From assembly GCF_002210285.1 (NCBI RefSeq), contig NZ_MWQE01000001.1, positions 868,001 to 932,000 of the forward strand: a DNA stretch of 64,000 nucleotides, written 5' to 3'. This DNA is from Fibrobacter sp. UWR2 (GTDB lineage Bacteria; Fibrobacterota; Fibrobacteria; Fibrobacterales; Fibrobacteraceae). Below the pieces are notes generated by a model. The model ran no database searches, had not been told where the DNA came from, and saw only the letters and a list, made by a program, of their open reading frames with translations. The stretch's first letter is position 1. Each line of letters starts with the position of its first letter. The position numbers were made by a program, and so were the translations under genes. Shown here piece by piece: positions 42,694 through 52,438 of this stretch.

Positions 42694-45600
42694 ATGAAAA
42701 AATTAAAGTGTTTGGCAGTTTTGCTTGTTGGTCTTATACCGACGTTCGCTTTCGCTAAAGCTAGCGTAGCTCCGTTGCAGTTTACGGGTGTCCCCGCAAG
42801 CCAGCAGGAGGCTCGTTGGGATTCCCTGATGAAATACAAGATTTGGGGAACAGACTCCATTCGTTTCCATGAAGAGGATTTTATCTCTGACACGGTCGGC
42901 TACAACGGAACTAGGGGCCCGATGTACTTAATGTACGGCCAGCGCGAGCTTGGCGGCCCGATTCTTGTGGGCGGCAACATGGTGTTCGACAATGGCGAAA
43001 AAGATGTTTTGCTTGCTGGTCCGGTGCGTGTGGAGGGAAATCTCCGGCTTAGCAATCAGGGCGGAAATAAGATGCCGAAAGTGTGGTGCGTAAAGGGGAG
43101 CATTACCGCGCAACACAATAACGGGTCTGAAGCTCAATGGAACAGTTTGATTGGTTCCTTGTATACTGATGAAACGAATGCCGTTTATACAAGTAAGGCA
43201 GGTGATTATTCTTCTTGTCCGACCAAAGTTCCTCCGCTTGAAGATTTGACGGTTCCCTATTTGGCGGACGCCGACTGGCAGGGCTCGGATAACTTCGGAA
43301 TGACGGTTACACATGGGGAAACTAGATATATACATGTTCCTCCTGATTCCGTATATACGAATACATACGGAACATATGATAAGTATTACGAAAATTTTCA
43401 GGTGAGCGGCTCCTTGGGTAAGACCCTTTATATTGTGATGCCTCCCAACGGAAGACTGACGAGAATTTTTGCGAAAAATGGCTTCGATTTTGATAACGCA
43501 GTTAACGACTTTAAAATTCAGGTTGTCTATGTTAAAGAGGGCACGAAATTTGCAAATGGTGAATGGGATTTGACGGATAAAGACGAGTTTAAGTATTTGA
43601 GCAATGCTGATTATGCTGGTAACTTGCTGTTTTACACAAATAAAAAAATTCAGTGGAATTGGTGGGATAATGCGTCTTTCCAGGGTACTTGGATAACGAC
43701 TGATTCGATTCAGATTGGTGGCCATTTCAAGTTGGCTGGTCAAATTATTGCTAAGTCTATTAATTTCCTTGCAAAAATCAAGGGAGACTTCCAGTACATG
43801 CCGTTTGACCCCCCTTGGATTGATATCAATCCAGAAGCGCGTACTTGGGGAACCCTCTACGAAGGAAAATCTGGTAAGCAGGCGCTCAATATTCGCTTGA
43901 ATGAAGCCCCGACGACTGATGTCACTTTCAAGTATTGCTTTATTTTCACAGGCAATCAGGCGAACAACAGGGATACGGACCCGGATTCGTTGCAGGCGTT
44001 CGCCAGCTTGGACGACGTCGTCACATCAGATTTGCCTATTTGTAACGGTGCTAATTCAACCAACTTCAAGACGGTGTCAATCCCCAAGGGCTCTCTCGTT
44101 CCGACAAGTCCGGTTGGGGTGGAAGTCAAGGATGAACTTGTCGAGGAATGGGGCGAAATGTTCACGATTCGCGTGTTCGACATGGTGGGCGCCGTGCTCC
44201 CGAACAAGAGCCGTGAAGGCGAGTTCCTAATCGAAATTGAGGATGACGACAGGGCTCCGCTCAGCAAGGATACCACGTTCGTCGGCATTGAAGACGAAGA
44301 CAACGCTTTTGTCAGGTTCCCGGCCCTTACTGGTAACGGCCAGCCTCTGACAGATTTCTTTGTGAAGATTGAATCGTTGCCGATGCACAACAGCAGTGTC
44401 GCCGGTAAGTTGATTTATGATGGCAACGTCGTTGATGCCGCTACCATTGCTGCGGGCCTCATTATTCCGAGTGCCGATATCGGTAAGCTCGTATATCGCG
44501 GGGAACCGAATGCATATGGAACCGGAGTCGCTTCGTTTACCTTTAGGATTATCAACAAGGATGTCCCTGCTGTTAGTAACAATGTGGTTGCCATCAACTT
44601 GAATGCCGTGAACGACGCCCCGACGGTGAACAACCCGACGGTCAAAGTCAAGGAGAATGTCGCTGGCGAAACTACTCCCAATGCGGTGAGCGGCAAGATT
44701 ACCGTGAACGACGTGGATGATACCCAGTTTACCTATGCGTTCGATACTGGGGATGCGAATTATGCCAAGGTAACTTCCTTGTACACCATCAATTCGTCGA
44801 CGGGCAAGATTTCCGTGAAGAGCGGCGTCAAGCTGAATTACGAATCGGCGGATAGCCTCCTGAAGATCAAGGTGAATGTTACGGACGCCGCCTCTACGAC
44901 TTCCGGTACGGGGAAGATTACGGTCAAGTCTACCGTGACCATCAAGATTACCGACGATAATGACAAGCCCGTCATTAGAGACACGACATTGACGGTTGCT
45001 GAAAATTCGGCTGCTGGTACCGAAGTGGGCAAGGTTACCGCAGAAGACGAAGATATCTGGAAGGTGCTTTCGTTCTCGCTTGCCGATATGCCGGGGAATG
45101 CGAACACGGCTAGCCTGTTTACGATAGATGGAAACGGTGTAATCAAGGTGGCTACGGGCGCCAATCTCGACTACGAGACGAAGAAGGAATACAAACTCTA
45201 CGCCATCGTGACGGATAACGGCGAAAGCAAGGGCTTTTCGAACAAGAAGGATACTGCCGAAGTTACAATCAAGCTTACGGACGCTAATGATCCGCCCATC
45301 ATTGTCGACATCAAGGACGATTACAACGTTGTTGAAAACACCAAGACTGGGGTTGTTTTTGCAAAGTTCAAGGTTGTCGATGTGGATGCCGCCGATGGCA
45401 GCACTACCCTGAGCGCCACTGTAACGGATAAGAACCCGGTTTCGGGCTCCGTTAACGCCGGCCAGCTCTTCAAGGCGACAGTTTCAGCGCACAATGGCGA
45501 TACACTGTATGTCAACCTTCTTGTGAAGGATAGCGCCCTGTTGGACTACGAAGCCCTCTACAAGGCTGATACGGTCAGCTACAATGTGACCGTGTCCATA

Positions 45601-48600
45601 AAGGATGGCGGCAACAGCACCGTTTCTGCAGATACGAAGATCTTTGTGACGGACGAAAACGAAACTCCGGATGCGAAGGACGGCGCGTTTACCGTTGCCG
45701 AAAATGCCCCTGCGGGAACGCTTGTGGGTACAGTTAGCGCTTCTGACCCGGATACATGTAATGCGACTTACAGCAAACTCAAGTATGTACTTGTCGGCTC
45801 TTCTAGCCGCTATGCGGTTGCAAGTGCGACCGGCAAGATTACGGTGAAGCAGGGTGCGGTAATTGACTACGAGACGACCCCGAACCACAAGGACACCATC
45901 AAGGTCAAGGTTACCGACAAGAACGGTAGCGGCCTCACGTCGCGTACTGCTACTATAGTGATTACCATTACCAACACGAACGAAGACCCGGAACTCAATT
46001 GCGTTACGGGCGATACCAAGTGCAACGGCCCGTTCGAAATTGCTGAAAATTCCGCCACGGGAACTGTAATCCATACCTTCGCGATTACGGATGTGGATGC
46101 GAACGATGCTGGTCACTTGACGGTCGATATCGTCGACAAGAACGGCAGCAACGCGAAGACGCTCTTCGACGTGAAGACGAATACCGCAAATACGGAAATG
46201 ATTGTGTTCGTGAAGGACAAGTCTAAGCTTAACTACGAAGCCGTGGATTCCACATATGTGGTATACCTGATTGTGAAGGATGCCGGCAATGCCGCCGATA
46301 CGCTTGTCCGTACCATCAAGGTAATCGATGTGAACGAAACCCCGACCCTTGCGGGCAAGACGGTTTCGTTGGCTGAAAACAGCCCGAAGAACAAGCTTGT
46401 TGCAACCCTTACGGCTACTGACCCGGATACGAAGCATGTGGTGGAATTTGGCCACCTGGATTACTCCGTCATTACGGAGGGTGCTCCGTTCTGGATGGAT
46501 TCAAATAAGGTGAAGGTTCTCGATTCTACAAAGCTTGACTTCGAAACGACTCCGGTCTTTACGTTTGATGTGGAAGTCAAGAACTGCACGAAGAATACCT
46601 CTACGGGCAAGTACACCGATGGCTGCCTCATGGATACCGCTGCCGTGACGGTCAGGCTTTCGAACGTGAACGAAGAACCGGAACTCAAGTGCATTTCTGG
46701 CGATACCAAGTGCAACGGTCCGTTTGAAATTGCTGAAAACTCCGCTACGGGAACTGAAATCCACACCTTCGCGATTAGTGATATTGATGCTGATGATGCT
46801 GGCCAGTTGACGGTCGACCTTGTCGACAAGAATGGCCGCGATGCAAAGACGCTCTTTGACGTGAAGACGAATACCGCTAACACGGAAATGATTGTCTTTG
46901 TGAAGGACAAGTCCAAGCTTGACTACGAAGCGGTGGATGCCCAGTATGTCGTGTACCTGATTGTGAAGGACGCCAACAATGCTGCCGACACGCTTGTCCG
47001 AACCATCAAGGTTATTGACGTGAACGAAACCCCGAGCATCCAGCCGTTTAGCAAGACGATTGACGAAAATCTCCCGAACGGTACCAAGGTGGGTGACCTT
47101 GTTGCTTCTGATCTGGATACCAAGAACGAAGCGTTCCGCAAGCTGACCTACACTATCCTCGGTGCAGACACGGTGCCGTTTAGGCTGGATTCTAATGTCA
47201 TCAAGGTGGCCGATAGTTCGAAGTTGGACTATGAAAAGAAGAAGCAGTTCAAGTTCAAGGTCCAGGTGTCGGATGGCGCTCTCAAGGATACGGCTCTCGT
47301 GACAATCACTCTCAAGGATGTTGACGAAAGACCGAAGATTATCGTTGACGACGATGACGATGGCGACGACGATTCCGAAGACAAGTGCATTGCTCACTGT
47401 GATACGACCCATCGTGGCTCCGGTGACGAACACGGCAAGGATGCCTTGACCGTAGGCGTGAAGGAAAATTCTTCTACCGGTACGGTCGTGATGCAGTACT
47501 GGGTGTATGACGAAGATTCCGAAGATGTCAAGAAACTTGTTCCTACGCTTGACCAAATTGAAGCGACGGTCGGTGGCCTCACTGCAAACGACCTCTTCAC
47601 GATTACCAAAGTGCAAGAAGGTAACAGGTGGAAGATTGTCGTGAAAGTCAAGGATGGCAGCCTTCTCGACTATGAAGCCCTTGGCAAGGTTGACCCCGTT
47701 ACGAACCTGGTTCCGCAGTATACCGTGAATATCATCTTGACCGACCCGGTGGATCCTTCGAATGCCAATTCCAAGGAACTGAAGGACACGATTGTTCGCG
47801 TAATCGAAGTTCTCGATGTGAACGAATCTCCGCTTTTCGACGTGAGACCGTGTGAAATCGCAGAAAACAACCAAGTCGGTGATTCTCTTGGCAGAATCGA
47901 ACACCCGAGCGATATTGACTCGTTGTCTAAACATCTCGATTACTATGATAACCAGTTCAGACTCGTGGGTGGCGATACGGCCCTGTTTGACCTAAGGTAT
48001 GATGAACCTATTGACGGTAGGCCGAATATAACGCTTGTGGCCAAGGTTGTCTTTGATTGCGAAACGGAACCGTACAAGAACAGGTGCGGCGTTGATAGCG
48101 CATTCCATGTGGTAATCGACTACTTTGACAAGCACGACACGACGAACAAGATGAGAAAGGATGTGCCGATTAAGCTTATCGATGTGAACGAAAAGCCGAA
48201 GATCCTCACGGATTCCGTGGAAGTCAAGGAAAACGTGAAGAAGGGGACTGTTGTCGATACGGTCAAGGCGACTGACACCGACTTGTACGATACTGTGCTG
48301 ACCTTTACGCTAGTCGAGGACAGGAGCGGTTGCTTTGATGTCTCTACGAGTGGTGTCATTACGGTCAAGAAGGACAATTGCCCGGACTTGAACTACGAAA
48401 AGAATAAGGAACTCCCGATTAAGGTGAAGGTGACCGACAATGGTACCGACGGCTCTGGGGAAGGAACCTTGTCTGATACAAAGACGATCATCGTGAAGAT
48501 TAAGGACGTGAACGAAGCTCCGGAAATCCCGGATCAGGAATTCACTGTGCCTGAAGATACGAAGCCTGGCAAGAAGGTTGCCGTGGTCGAAGCCTCTGAC

Positions 48601-50880
48601 CCGGATGTCGAGGAAGAATACAGCACGCTGACCTTCTCCCTCGTGGAAGAGAGCGAGGAATTCGATGTCAAGGAAGACGGTACTGTCATTCTGAAGAAGC
48701 CGCTTGACTACGAAAAGGATTCTGTGTACGAAATCAAGGTCCGCGTGACGGACGGTGAACTTTCGGATACGGCGAATGTCACCATCAAGGTGGGCAACGT
48801 CTACGAACAGCCGAAGGTCGAAATTACCCTCGCCGAAACGGTGGACTCGTCTTGGACTGATCCGGATACGATTTTCATCAACAACAAGAGTCTGTGCATT
48901 GAATGGGTTGCCATGGAACGCAAGTCCGAGAAGACGTTGTTGGATTCTTCTGAATGCGGTATTGAACTCGATGAAGGCGAGAACCTCGTCATCCGCAAGT
49001 TCGAAGACCCGACAATGGATGAACCGGGCTACGATACCCTCGTGGTGTACGTGAATACGCAGACTCCGATTGTTACCGTGGGCAAGTCGACCGACAAGTT
49101 TGCTGATCCGAACATCTTTACCGTGGTGGAACAGAACTCGAAGGGCGATACGGCGTTCTACGTGAACGACCCGAGCAACGATATTTTTGTGACGATTGAA
49201 GATCCGGCCGAAAAGACCAAGGAAAAGTTTACGGTGAAACTTGACCTGGATACGGTAAAGGTTCCGTCCAAGACCTACAAGACGGTTTCTGATATCGCAG
49301 ACAATGGTATCGCCTTGAATGAAAAGGCCTCTAATGCGACGCATACGCCTGTTAACGGTGAGAAAATTGCTGTAACGTATACTGAAAAGGTTAACGGCAA
49401 GAAAGTCCAGATTACGTACTACACGGATTCCAAGGGAGAGCTCATCGAGAATGCCGATGGCGTGGTCGAGATGACGGTTGCCTATACCGAGACCATCAAC
49501 GGTATCGATGTGAAGATTTCCTACCAGGCTGACGCGGTCACGGGTTCTGTTATCAAGACAAGTGGTGGCTACGTGAAGTCCGAAGAATCTTCTGAAGGCG
49601 GTAAGAATGGTAAGGGTGGTAAGAATGGCAAGTCTTCTAAGGATTCCGAGAAAAAAGTCGTGTACACCGTCTCTTATGACTATGTGGATGACGCCGGCAA
49701 CACTATAAAGATTTCCTATGGTGTCGACGCCGATGGCGATATCGTGAGAAACGAATTCGGTAGCATCGGCTACGAACTCACCTATACCTACATGAACAAG
49801 TACGGCAACGCCTCTACGCAGTCTATCTTCGTGGTTCTCGATGAGGTGGCGCCCGAGGTCAAGATCCTTTACCCGACCGAAGGCGAAATCATCTATGCGA
49901 ACTACGTTGATGTGAAGTGGACTGTCGATATTGGCGATGGCAAGGGCCCGATTGTCCAGGATACCCTCGTGACGCAGAGCCTCAACAAGGGTGGTAACGG
50001 TATCGTGCGCTTCTACCGCGACAAGGCAGGCAATATTGCTAGCGATACGGTGCGCGTCATCATGAAGAATGCGAAGGACGTGGACATTGCTGTCGAACAG
50101 CCGGTTACACTCGTAACGCAGGAAAAGGTTGACGATTACTACGCCGTGAACGAGCCTGAAGAGGGCGAAACGTTTGCCGTGTCTATCTACAACCCGAAGA
50201 CGGATAAGGAAGTCGAAACCCAGGTCGGTGGCGAGTTTGACCCGAAGGAAGGTAGTGGAGACGAACCGTATCCGGGACTTGCAGGCCACTTGGGCCCGAC
50301 CCTCGGTATCGATACGAAGGTGCCGGCCGTGAATGCCGTTGGCGGTCTTGCAACGCTTGATGACCTTGTGAATTCGGAAGGCCTTGTGGCCCTGCAGGAA
50401 GTCGACGGCGGTAAGAAGATTACTGTCGATGAATACGTGGAGGAATACTGCTCTGACGAATTCGCTGAGAGTGTCGGTAGCGATCTGAGCCGGGTGAACC
50501 TGTACAAGACCAAGATGCGCGTAAAGATCTGGATCTACACGACTCTTGGAGAGTATGTGGACTACTACGCCTTCACGCAGGACCTCAACAATCCTGATTA
50601 TGCAAGTGACGCTGGCCTCCTCACGCTCTACTTCGAAATGAAGCCGGACCGTGATGGCAATGTGCGTACGGCTGAAGGTCGCCTGATGGCTACGGGTGCA
50701 TACATCTACAAGACTGAGGTCGAGTTGAACACCACGCTCCGTTGCTCGCTCCCGCCGTTCGAGAAGAAGGCCGACAAGACGTTTGCTCCGAAGAAGAAGG
50801 ATAACCTCAAGGGCTCTACTCGTAAGGTCACTGAGGAAATGCTCAAGAGTTTCGGTTACAAGCGCCCCGAAAAGAAATAA
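42694..50880 (+). CDS. Giant secreted cadherin-repeat protein 2
   Basis: 2728 residues from ATG 42694 (GGTGGAG just upstream; ATG 42682 lacks a ribosome-binding site). Same plan as its neighbour: a signal peptide (MKKLKCLAVLLVGLIPTFAFA), a beta-rich domain ending FDPPWIDI (about 22-370) and a Calx-beta-like domain (about 372-525). About thirteen cadherin-like repeats (about 530-2040) carry AENS, DPD, LDYE and DVNE motifs, and the C-terminal module is closely related to protein 1, ending SFGYKRPEKK. Two repeats are nearly identical (45988-46345 and 46678-47035). Gly/Lys/Ser-rich GGKNGKGGKNGKSSK occurs near residue 2310. Codons favour GAA strongly, unlike protein 1. Probable surface adhesin or matrix protein. 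Confidence 0.88.
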   Translation: MKKLKCLAVLLVGLIPTFAFAKASVAPLQFTGVPASQQEARWDSLMKYKIWGTDSIRFHEEDFISDTVGYNGTRGPMYLMYGQRELGGPILVGGNMVFDNGEKDVLLAGPVRVEGNLRLSNQGGNKMPKVWCVKGSITAQHNNGSEAQWNSLIGSLYTDETNAVYTSKAGDYSSCPTKVPPLEDLTVPYLADADWQGSDNFGMTVTHGETRYIHVPPDSVYTNTYGTYDKYYENFQVSGSLGKTLYIVMPPNGRLTRIFAKNGFDFDNAVNDFKIQVVYVKEGTKFANGEWDLTDKDEFKYLSNADYAGNLLFYTNKKIQWNWWDNASFQGTWITTDSIQIGGHFKLAGQIIAKSINFLAKIKGDFQYMPFDPPWIDINPEARTWGTLYEGKSGKQALNIRLNEAPTTDVTFKYCFIFTGNQANNRDTDPDSLQAFASLDDVVTSDLPICNGANSTNFKTVSIPKGSLVPTSPVGVEVKDELVEEWGEMFTIRVFDMVGAVLPNKSREGEFLIEIEDDDRAPLSKDTTFVGIEDEDNAFVRFPALTGNGQPLTDFFVKIESLPMHNSSVAGKLIYDGNVVDAATIAAGLIIPSADIGKLVYRGEPNAYGTGVASFTFRIINKDVPAVSNNVVAINLNAVNDAPTVNNPTVKVKENVAGETTPNAVSGKITVNDVDDTQFTYAFDTGDANYAKVTSLYTINSSTGKISVKSGVKLNYESADSLLKIKVNVTDAASTTSGTGKITVKSTVTIKITDDNDKPVIRDTTLTVAENSAAGTEVGKVTAEDEDIWKVLSFSLADMPGNANTASLFTIDGNGVIKVATGANLDYETKKEYKLYAIVTDNGESKGFSNKKDTAEVTIKLTDANDPPIIVDIKDDYNVVENTKTGVVFAKFKVVDVDAADGSTTLSATVTDKNPVSGSVNAGQLFKATVSAHNGDTLYVNLLVKDSALLDYEALYKADTVSYNVTVSIKDGGNSTVSADTKIFVTDENETPDAKDGAFTVAENAPAGTLVGTVSASDPDTCNATYSKLKYVLVGSSSRYAVASATGKITVKQGAVIDYETTPNHKDTIKVKVTDKNGSGLTSRTATIVITITNTNEDPELNCVTGDTKCNGPFEIAENSATGTVIHTFAITDVDANDAGHLTVDIVDKNGSNAKTLFDVKTNTANTEMIVFVKDKSKLNYEAVDSTYVVYLIVKDAGNAADTLVRTIKVIDVNETPTLAGKTVSLAENSPKNKLVATLTATDPDTKHVVEFGHLDYSVITEGAPFWMDSNKVKVLDSTKLDFETTPVFTFDVEVKNCTKNTSTGKYTDGCLMDTAAVTVRLSNVNEEPELKCISGDTKCNGPFEIAENSATGTEIHTFAISDIDADDAGQLTVDLVDKNGRDAKTLFDVKTNTANTEMIVFVKDKSKLDYEAVDAQYVVYLIVKDANNAADTLVRTIKVIDVNETPSIQPFSKTIDENLPNGTKVGDLVASDLDTKNEAFRKLTYTILGADTVPFRLDSNVIKVADSSKLDYEKKKQFKFKVQVSDGALKDTALVTITLKDVDERPKIIVDDDDDGDDDSEDKCIAHCDTTHRGSGDEHGKDALTVGVKENSSTGTVVMQYWVYDEDSEDVKKLVPTLDQIEATVGGLTANDLFTITKVQEGNRWKIVVKVKDGSLLDYEALGKVDPVTNLVPQYTVNIILTDPVDPSNANSKELKDTIVRVIEVLDVNESPLFDVRPCEIAENNQVGDSLGRIEHPSDIDSLSKHLDYYDNQFRLVGGDTALFDLRYDEPIDGRPNITLVAKVVFDCETEPYKNRCGVDSAFHVVIDYFDKHDTTNKMRKDVPIKLIDVNEKPKILTDSVEVKENVKKGTVVDTVKATDTDLYDTVLTFTLVEDRSGCFDVSTSGVITVKKDNCPDLNYEKNKELPIKVKVTDNGTDGSGEGTLSDTKTIIVKIKDVNEAPEIPDQEFTVPEDTKPGKKVAVVEASDPDVEEEYSTLTFSLVEESEEFDVKEDGTVILKKPLDYEKDSVYEIKVRVTDGELSDTANVTIKVGNVYEQPKVEITLAETVDSSWTDPDTIFINNKSLCIEWVAMERKSEKTLLDSSECGIELDEGENLVIRKFEDPTMDEPGYDTLVVYVNTQTPIVTVGKSTDKFADPNIFTVVEQNSKGDTAFYVNDPSNDIFVTIEDPAEKTKEKFTVKLDLDTVKVPSKTYKTVSDIADNGIALNEKASNATHTPVNGEKIAVTYTEKVNGKKVQITYYTDSKGELIENADGVVEMTVAYTETINGIDVKISYQADAVTGSVIKTSGGYVKSEESSEGGKNGKGGKNGKSSKDSEKKVVYTVSYDYVDDAGNTIKISYGVDADGDIVRNEFGSIGYELTYTYMNKYGNASTQSIFVVLDEVAPEVKILYPTEGEIIYANYVDVKWTVDIGDGKGPIVQDTLVTQSLNKGGNGIVRFYRDKAGNIASDTVRVIMKNAKDVDIAVEQPVTLVTQEKVDDYYAVNEPEEGETFAVSIYNPKTDKEVETQVGGEFDPKEGSGDEPYPGLAGHLGPTLGIDTKVPAVNAVGGLATLDDLVNSEGLVALQEVDGGKKITVDEYVEEYCSDEFAESVGSDLSRVNLYKTKMRVKIWIYTTLGEYVDYYAFTQDLNNPDYASDAGLLTLYFEMKPDRDGNVRTAEGRLMATGAYIYKTEVELNTTLRCSLPPFEKKADKTFAPKKKDNLKGSTRKVTEEMLKSFGYKRPEKK
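45988..46345 (+). repeat. Duplicated cadherin repeat, copy A
   Basis: Encodes PELNCVTGDTKCNGPFEIAE onward to KVIDVNETP. Most residues are identical to copy B, with high nucleotide similarity, so the duplication is recent or homogenised. Confidence 0.8.
46678..47035 (+). repeat. Duplicated cadherin repeat, copy B
   Basis: Encodes PELKCISGDTKCNGPFEIAE onward to KVIDVNETP. It starts 690 bases after copy A, with one different repeat between them, so the duplicated unit may be two repeats long. Confidence 0.8.
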
Positions 50881-50898
50881 TTGCTAATCATTATTGAT

Positions 50899-50926
50899 AA
50901 TCCCCGCCATGTGCGGGGATTTTTTA
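50899..50926 (+). terminator. Terminator of giant gene 2
   Basis: AATCCCCGC-CATGT-GCGGGGATTTTTT, 18 bases after the stop codon and 12 bases before the nfo start. Confidence 0.9.
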
Positions 50927-50937
50927 TTTTTAGGAAT

Positions 50938-51765
50938 ATGCTTATAGGTTGCCATCTTTCGAGTGCTGCAGGCTTCAAGGCGATGGGCGAGGACGCCCTC
51001 TCCATAGGGGCCAACGTGTTCCAGTTCTTTACCCGTAACCCGCGCGGGGGCGCTGCTAAGCCCTTTGACAAGGTTGACGCCGACGCGCTGGTGCAGTTGA
51101 TGCGCGAAAACAAGTTCGGGCCTGCGCTTGCGCATGCTCCCTACACGCTGAACCCGTGTGCTGCGGACGAGGGCCTGCGGCAGTATGCCCGCGACGTGAT
51201 GAAGGATGACCTGTGGCGCATGGACCACTTCCCTGGAGCGATGTACAACTTTCATCCCGGAAGCCACGTGAAGCAGGGGGCCGAAAGGGGCATCGAGCTG
51301 ATTGCGGAACACCTGAATGCGATACTGCGCCCGGACTTGAAGACTCTCGTGCTTCTAGAAACGATGGCGGGGAAGGGGAGCGAGGTTGGCCGAACCTTCG
51401 AGGAACTGCGTGCGATTATAGACCGTGTGGAACTATCGGACAAGGTCGGGGTCTGTCTGGATACCTGCCACGTGCATGACGGCGGTTACGATATTGTGAA
51501 CCGCCTGGACTGGGTGCTGGAACAGTTCGACAAGGTCATCGGTTTAAAGCGCCTGCATGCAATCCATCTGAACGACAGCAAGAACCCGCTGGCGAGCCAC
51601 AAGGACCGTCATGAGGTTATCGGTGCAGGGTTTATCGGGCTCGATGCGCTGGTGCGTGTGGTGAACCATCCGGCACTGAAGGACCTGCCGTTCTACCTGG
51701 AGACCCCGAACGAACTCCCTGGGTACGCCAAGGAAATCGCCCTGATGAGGAGTCGATACGCATAG
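50938..51765 (+). CDS. nfo: Endonuclease IV (AP endonuclease)
   Basis: Zinc-dependent TIM-barrel enzyme incising at abasic sites in base excision repair. 275 residues from ATG 50938. Visible are [11 protein letters not shown] (start; His6), [35 protein letters not shown] (zinc His), [19 protein letters not shown] (zinc Glu), [17 protein letters not shown] (Asp/His), [26 protein letters not shown] and FYLETPNE. All metal ligands appear present. A TAGGAA site precedes the ATG. A palindromic repeat begins 3 bases after the stop. Confidence 0.96.
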   Translation: MLIGCHLSSAAGFKAMGEDALSIGANVFQFFTRNPRGGAAKPFDKVDADALVQLMRENKFGPALAHAPYTLNPCAADEGLRQYARDVMKDDLWRMDHFPGAMYNFHPGSHVKQGAERGIELIAEHLNAILRPDLKTLVLLETMAGKGSEVGRTFEELRAIIDRVELSDKVGVCLDTCHVHDGGYDIVNRLDWVLEQFDKVIGLKRLHAIHLNDSKNPLASHKDRHEVIGAGFIGLDALVRVVNHPALKDLPFYLETPNELPGYAKEIALMRSRYA

Positions 51766-51767
51766 TT

Positions 51768-51795
51768 GTCATGGCGCACTTGTTGCGCCATCTCC
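51768..51795 (+). repeat. Palindromic repeat, intergenic short form
   Basis: GTCAT, arm GGCGCA, centre CTTGT, arm TGCGCC, ATCTCC: exactly 28 bases, as the short form at 4777-4804. The arms differ completely from that copy yet pair with each other. It lies 3 bases after nfo and may serve as its 3' hairpin. Confidence 0.75.
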
Positions 51796-51857
51796 ACGAA
51801 AAAAGGCGTTTAAAAGCGAAAAAACGAAAAAAATATTCTTTTTTCCCGAATTTCCCC

Positions 51858-51885
51858 TTGACAACGGACGTTGTTTATCTATATT
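51858..51885 (+). promoter_or_regulatory. Strong sigma-70 promoter of tRNA-Asn
   Basis: TTGACA (51858-51863), 16-base spacer, TATATT (51880-51885); transcription start expected near 51892, followed by the tRNA at 51906. Confidence 0.8.
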
Positions 51886-51905
51886 TGGGGGCGTCTAACA
51901 GACGA

Positions 51906-51978
51906 TGCTTCATAGCTCAGTTGGTAGAGCCCGCGACTGTTAATCGCGTTGTCCTTGGTTCGAGTCCAAGTGAAGCAG
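51906..51978 (+). tRNA. tRNA-Asn (anticodon GTT)
   Basis: Acceptor TGCTTCA pairs with TGAAGCA, discriminator G. The D-arm AGCTCAGTTGGTAGAGC, anticodon arm CGCGACTGTTAATCGCG (anticodon GTT) and T-arm CCTTGGTTCGAGTCCAAG are all canonical. The 3' CCA is not encoded. Confidence 0.97.
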
Positions 51979-51981
51979 CTT

Positions 51982-52012
51982 AGAACCCCGTTCGAAAGAG
52001 CGGGGTTCTTTG
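51982..52012 (+). terminator. Terminator after tRNA-Asn
   Basis: AGAACCCCGTTC-GAAA-GAGCGGGGTTCTTT. Confidence 0.88.
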
Positions 52013-52033
52013 TATTTGCTATATTGTGCATAT

Positions 52034-52435
52034 ATGATTAAGAACCTGCTTATCGCTATTCTCGCTGCTGCAGCCTTTACGTTTGCGGCTGACCCTGTTA
52101 CGATCGAAGGCCGCTTGACCGAAATCCCGGGCAAGATGCCGAGCAATGACCTCTACAGCTACGTGTATGTGTTCAAGTACAAGGTGTTGAAGGTTGTCTC
52201 TGGCAAGCTCGATGCGAAGGAAGTGCTGGTGGGCGTGTATAACCCGCTTATCGCACGCGGCAAGGTCAAGGACAAGATGGCCGACAAGAGCAAGGGCAAT
52301 GTGGGCGAGTTCAAGGCGAAGGCCAAGCACACGCTCAAGATTGTGCCGCTCGAGGGAAACTGGGATGGTGCCGTCGAGGACGAGTACTTTGACGACGAAG
52401 CTCCGCGCTACCTGGCGATTGAAGTGAACGAGTAG
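52034..52435 (+). CDS. Small secreted protein upstream of algI
   Basis: 133 residues from ATG 52034. The signal peptide IKNLLIAILAAAAFTFA leads to a compact domain with VTIEGRLTEIPGKMPSNDLYSYVYVFKYKVLKVVSG, VLVGVYNPLIARGKVKDKM and a final RYLAIEVNE. The strand-rich pattern suggests an OB-like or beta-sandwich fold, but no family was recognised. Its stop is 3 bases before the algI GTG, so the two are cotranscribed. A periplasmic accessory role in polysaccharide acylation is a reasonable inference. Confidence 0.75.
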   Translation: MIKNLLIAILAAAAFTFAADPVTIEGRLTEIPGKMPSNDLYSYVYVFKYKVLKVVSGKLDAKEVLVGVYNPLIARGKVKDKMADKSKGNVGEFKAKAKHTLKIVPLEGNWDGAVEDEYFDDEAPRYLAIEVNE

Positions 52436-52438
52436 GCC

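Noticed and set aside
45988-47035. Possible CRISPR-like or satellite array in the giant genes
   Set aside because: The repetition is at protein-domain level (about 100 residues per unit, diverged) and stays in one open frame. There are no short identical repeats with unique spacers, and no cas genes.
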